Origin: an uncultured Clostridia bacterium
GTDB lineage: Bacteria; Bacillota; Clostridia; Oscillospirales; Ruminococcaceae
Direction of reading: 5' to 3'
DNA length: 9,009 nt
Assembly: GCA_945835425.1 (NCBI GenBank)
Contig: CAMAJC010000053.1
Span: 1-9,009 of the forward strand
Position numbers and translations under genes: made by a program. Shown piece by piece: positions 6,493 through 9,009 of the stretch. How positions within the stretch are numbered: the stretch's first letter is position 1; each line of letters starts with the position of its first letter. The notes under the pieces are model-generated. The model saw only the letters and a program-made list of their open reading frames with translations. It did not search any database and was not told the origin of the DNA.

Positions 6493-6618
6493 AGGGAACC
6501 TCTGATTAATGGCTTTTCCCCGCTCTTCGGAGCCGTCTGCCTAAACACAGACAGCGGGGAAAAGCCGCATGAACACGTTTCCGAAAGGAAATAAAGTCGA
6601 ATAAATCAGAGCTTCCTG
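6493..6618. repeat. MITE-like nested palindromic repeat, copy B (upstream of zapA)
   Basis: This is a roughly 126-bp element with imperfect terminal inverted repeats: 6495-6510 (ggaacctctgattaat) pairs with 6601-6616, matching at 14 of 16 positions. Inside is a perfect 14-bp inverted repeat, ggcttttccccgct (6511-6524) with agcggggaaaagcc (6553-6566), and within that a GTCTG/CAGAC hairpin (6535-6539 with 6548-6552). No coding capacity or transposase is seen and no clear target duplication. Its left half resembles copy A at 3449-3493. It lies between the zapA promoter candidate and the zapA start, so it would fold in the leader RNA. Confidence 0.7.
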
Positions 6619-6673
6619 AGATACTTTAAAATCTGTCGCCATTTTTCGTCAGAAAAACGGTATGTTTAACATT

Positions 6674-6702
6674 ATTATACCTTTTTTTCACGGTTCTGAA
6701 AA
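6674..6702 (-). promoter_or_regulatory. Sigma-A type promoter candidate for zapA
   Basis: On the minus strand TTTTCA (6702-6697, four of six matches to TTGACA), a 17-bp spacer and a perfect TATAAT (6679-6674) form a housekeeping promoter. It points toward zapA, giving a leader of about 230 nt that contains repeat copy B. GGTAT/ATACC symmetry (about 6659-6681) overlaps the -10, a possible but unproven operator. Confidence 0.5.
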
Positions 6703-6831
6703 GGGCTTTCCAGCTTTTTTTACATTTCCGCGCCGGTTTTTTATGGCAGCTGCAAAATAAGGCCGGTTTCTTAATTCCCGCAGAAAATTCATGAAAATTT
6801 TTGTAAACTCACCCGCATTTTATCCCAAGTG

Positions 6832-6840
6832 TGCTATAAT
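6832..6840 (+). promoter_or_regulatory. Extended -10 promoter candidate for cobB
   Basis: TGCTATAAT (6832-6840) is a perfect -10 with the TGN extension, about 100 bp upstream of the cobB start. No good -35 hexamer lies at 16-18 bp spacing; TTGTAA at 6801-6806 is too far away. Extended -10 promoters can act without a strong -35. Confidence 0.5.
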
Positions 6841-6940
6841 AAATAACAAGAAATATCGAAAAGCTTTGATCGGTTTACTGATCTGCAAAAAATATATATC
6901 AGAAATTCCATAGTAATACTTTCAGAAAGGAAGCAGGTTT

Positions 6941-7705
6941 ATGCAGGATTTAGAGCAGAAAACCGCGCAGCTGCGGCAATGGATAGCGGAAAGCAGCCGC
7001 ATCGTCTTTTTCGGCGGCGCTGGCGTCTCGACCGAATCGGGCATCCCGGATTTCAGGAGCGTCGACGGGCTGTACCACCAAAAATACGACGATCCGCCGG
7101 AAATTATCCTCAGCCATACCTATTATAAGCGCAGTCCCGCCGCTTTTTACCGTTTTTACCGGGATAAGATGCTTTATCCCGACGCCAAACCCGGCCCTAC
7201 CCACCGGATTCTGGCGCAGCTGGAAGCGGAAGGGAAGCTCTCCGCCATCGTGACCCAGAATATCGACGGCCTCCATCAGGCCGCAGGCAGCAAGCGGGTC
7301 TATGAGCTGCACGGCAGCGTTCACCGCAATTACTGCACCCGCTGCGGCGCTTTTTACGACCTGTCCTATATCCTGCAAAACGCCGATGAAAACGGCATTC
7401 CGCGCTGTAAGGAAAAGGGGTGCGGCGGCATTATCAAGCCGGACGTCGTGCTGTACGAGGAAGGGCTGGACCAGCGCACCATAGAAGGTGCCCTGCGGGC
7501 GATACGGGAAGCGGATATGCTGATCGTCGGCGGCACCTCTTTAGCGGTCTATCCGGCCGCCGGACTGATTCAGTATTACCGCGGAAATAAGCTGGTGCTG
7601 ATCAACAAAACCCCGACCCAGCAGGACGACGCCGCCGACCTGCTGATTCACGCCGGGCTGGGCGAAGTCCTGACCGCGGCTGTAAACCCCGACAGAAAGG
7701 AATGA
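6941..7705 (+). CDS. cobB: NAD-dependent protein deacylase, Sir2 family
   Basis: This 254-residue sirtuin should remove acyl groups from protein lysines using NAD+, releasing nicotinamide and O-acyl-ADP-ribose. The Rossmann and NAD-binding motifs are GAGVSTESGIPDFRS (26-40), TQNIDGLH (105-112) and GGTSLAVYPA (197-205 region). The catalytic His is at 124 in YELHG. Four zinc cysteines form two pairs, Cys132/Cys135 and Cys156/Cys161; the C-x4-C spacing of the second pair (CKEKGC) is slightly wider than the common C-x2-C. The segment GLYHQKYDDPPEIILSH is typical of clostridial Sir2 proteins. Length is complete for a bacterial sirtuin with no added domain, unlike defence-associated Sir2 fusions, so a housekeeping role is favoured. 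AGAAAGGA nine bases upstream supports the ATG. It is the first gene of a likely two-gene operon. Confidence 0.95.
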   Translation: MQDLEQKTAQLRQWIAESSRIVFFGGAGVSTESGIPDFRSVDGLYHQKYDDPPEIILSHTYYKRSPAAFYRFYRDKMLYPDAKPGPTHRILAQLEAEGKLSAIVTQNIDGLHQAAGSKRVYELHGSVHRNYCTRCGAFYDLSYILQNADENGIPRCKEKGCGGIIKPDVVLYEEGLDQRTIEGALRAIREADMLIVGGTSLAVYPAAGLIQYYRGNKLVLINKTPTQQDDAADLLIHAGLGEVLTAAVNPDRKE

Positions 7706-7712
7706 GCCGCTT

Positions 7713-9008
7713 ATGAAACTTCCTGTTGACAAAAAACATGCCGCCATCGCCGGTCACGCCTTTCTTGTAATCGTTTTATCCGCCGCCTGCATCCTGTGCA
7801 TGATGCACCTGGGCGCGGTCAAGGGCTGGCTGAAAAATGTCCTGAACATCCTCAGCCCCTTTATTCTGGGCGCTGTGATCGCTTATATCCTCAACCCGGT
7901 GCTGAAAGCATCGGAAAGGCTGTTAAACCTCATCAGCCGCGGCAAAATGAGCCGCCGGGTCAAACGGAGCCTCGGGCTGCTGATGTCGTACATCTTCGCG
8001 TTCGTCGTGCTGGGCATCCTCGTCTGGATCATCCTGCCGCAGATTATCGAAAGCATTACCAACCTGATTCCGCAGGTCTACAACTGGTTCAAGGCCTTCC
8101 CCACTATTCTGAACGACCTGGCCATCAAGTACGACCTCGACCTGGAAATGCTGACCCAGACCGAGACCCTGACCAAGATCTTCGGCAAACTGGAAACCTA
8201 CATCACCAACCTGATCAGCGACCTTACCTCCCTGATTCCGCAGGTCTTCCAGCTTACCACCTCGGTCATCGGCCAGTTCCTCGACATTATTATCGGCGTG
8301 ATCGTTTCGATCTACCTGCTTTCCAGCAAGGAGCTTTTCTACGCCCATGTCAAGAAATTCTGCTACGCCATCCTGCCGGGCAAGGTCGTCGACAAGCTGA
8401 TCGAAATCACCCACACCAGCAACTATATCTTCAACGGCTTTATCGTCGGCAAGATCATCGACTCGGCAATCATCGGCGTCATCTGCTATATCGTCATGAC
8501 GCTGTTCAAATGGCCGTACGCCACCCTCATCAGCGTTATCATCGGCATCACCAACATCATCCCCTATTTCGGCCCGTTCATCGGCGCAATCCCGTCGATT
8601 CTGCTGCTGCTGATCATCGACCCCTATGCCGCCATCAAGTTCACCGTCTTTATCATCATCCTCCAGCAGGTGGACGGCAACATCATCGGGCCGAAGATTC
8701 TCGGCGACACCACCGGCCTGTCGGCGTTCTGGGTCGTCTTTTCGATCACCCTGTTCAGCGCCCTGATGGGTCCTGTCGGCATGATCATCGGCGTTCCGAC
8801 CTTCGCGGTCATTTACGCGCTGGTCCGGGAGTTCTCCGAATGGATGCTCCAGCGCAAAAAGCTGGCGACCGCCACCAGCTCCTATGCTTCCCCGGATAAC
8901 CCGATCATCAGTAAGGCAAAATCTCCGCCGCACACCATCCCGCTCACCGAAGCGGAAATGGCGCCGCATGAAGCGGAAGCGAAAAAACCTGAGCAGCCGG
9001 GAAAATAA
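7713..9008 (+). CDS. AI-2E family (PerM/UPF0118) membrane protein
   Basis: This 431-residue polytopic protein belongs to the AI-2E transporter superfamily, which includes an autoinducer-2 exporter in E. coli (TqsA) and Na+/H+ antiporters in other bacteria. Membrane segments are visible at about 13-35, 40-63, 85-110, 180-205 and several between 240 and 372. A less hydrophobic extracytoplasmic segment lies at about 115-175. Family signatures include NIIPYFGPFIGAIPS (271-285) and QQVDGNIIGPKILGDTTGLS (318-337). A hydrophilic tail from about 385 to 431, rich in Pro, Glu and Lys, is expected in the cytoplasm. The ribosome binding site AGAAAGGAA (7694-7702) lies in the last codons of cobB and the start is 7 bp past its stop, so the two are probably co-transcribed and coupled. 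The transported substrate is unknown. The stop is at 9006-9008, so no downstream terminator can be seen. Confidence 0.93.
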   Translation: MKLPVDKKHAAIAGHAFLVIVLSAACILCMMHLGAVKGWLKNVLNILSPFILGAVIAYILNPVLKASERLLNLISRGKMSRRVKRSLGLLMSYIFAFVVLGILVWIILPQIIESITNLIPQVYNWFKAFPTILNDLAIKYDLDLEMLTQTETLTKIFGKLETYITNLISDLTSLIPQVFQLTTSVIGQFLDIIIGVIVSIYLLSSKELFYAHVKKFCYAILPGKVVDKLIEITHTSNYIFNGFIVGKIIDSAIIGVICYIVMTLFKWPYATLISVIIGITNIIPYFGPFIGAIPSILLLLIIDPYAAIKFTVFIIILQQVDGNIIGPKILGDTTGLSAFWVVFSITLFSALMGPVGMIIGVPTFAVIYALVREFSEWMLQRKKLATATSSYASPDNPIISKAKSPPHTIPLTEAEMAPHEAEAKKPEQPGK

Positions 9009-9009
9009 A

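Larger units (their letters stand above)
6619..6940. other. AT-rich divergent intergenic region between zapA and cobB
   Basis: No gene is visible. The segment is AT-rich with several T-runs (6681-6687, 6715-6721, 6739-6744). It contains the leftward zapA promoter candidate and the rightward cobB promoter candidate. A weak imperfect hairpin GATCGG/CTGATC (about 6869-6884) lies in the cobB leader. I recognise no riboswitch or small RNA. Confidence 0.5.

Noticed and set aside
6941..7705. Defence-type Sir2 (NAD-depleting) system
   Set aside because: The protein is a compact stand-alone sirtuin with catalytic His and zinc cysteines, and lacks the extra effector or sensor domains and partners of Thoeris, DSR or prokaryotic Argonaute systems.
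7923..8969. A 348-codon minus-strand open frame rich in Asp
   Set aside because: It is antisense to the AI-2E family gene. The Asp- and Val-rich composition is the complement of Ile and Asn codons in membrane segments.

Overview
The window looks like ordinary chromosomal DNA from a low-GC-phylum (Bacillota) anaerobe, most likely class Clostridia, near Oscillospiraceae/Ruminococcaceae. The reasons are the gene set and order (zapA followed by a U32/DUF3656 protein, dut followed by DUF4321, maf followed by mreB), strong GGAGG-type ribosome binding sites, and interspersed AT-rich 'AATGAATAATGAAGAATGAA' repeats in an otherwise GC-rich background. The taxonomic call is inference; no rRNA or marker phylogeny is available here.

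Layout. About 6.4 kb on the left is transcribed leftward (minus strand). In transcription order it holds zapA (6437-6009), a U32/DUF3656 family protein related to the rRNA hydroxylase RlhA (5894-3774), dut (3426-2947), a small DUF4321 membrane protein (2950-2687, overlapping dut by 4 bp), maf (2558-1944), mreB (1808-771) and a P-loop ATP-binding protein that runs off the left edge (731-1). About 2.1 kb on the right is transcribed rightward: a sirtuin (cobB, 6941-7705) and an AI-2E/PerM-type membrane protein (7713-9008) whose ribosome binding site lies inside the end of cobB. A 503-bp divergent intergenic region (6438-6940) separates the two blocks and carries a promoter candidate for each direction.

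How the genes fit together. The leftward block is housekeeping: division-ring assembly (ZapA), rod-shape cytoskeleton (MreB), nucleotide-pool sanitation (Dut, Maf), and a probable tRNA/rRNA-modification-type U32 protein. It is probably several transcription units, because a good intrinsic terminator sits between zapA and the U32 gene and a 347-bp gap separates the U32 gene from dut. The rightward pair is probably one operon, but its functional link is unknown.

What is not ordinary lies between the genes. Two families of small structured repeats occupy the intergenic spaces, each with two copies. One family flanks maf, and one of its copies supplies the last codons and the stop of maf. The other is a MITE-like element with imperfect terminal inverted repeats that sits just upstream of dut and zapA. 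The gap after the U32 gene also has a helically phased cluster of TTTTCCAC motifs resembling DnaA boxes. I found no defence system, CRISPR array, transposase, prophage gene, tRNA or rRNA, and I do not think the window contains a new multi-gene system.
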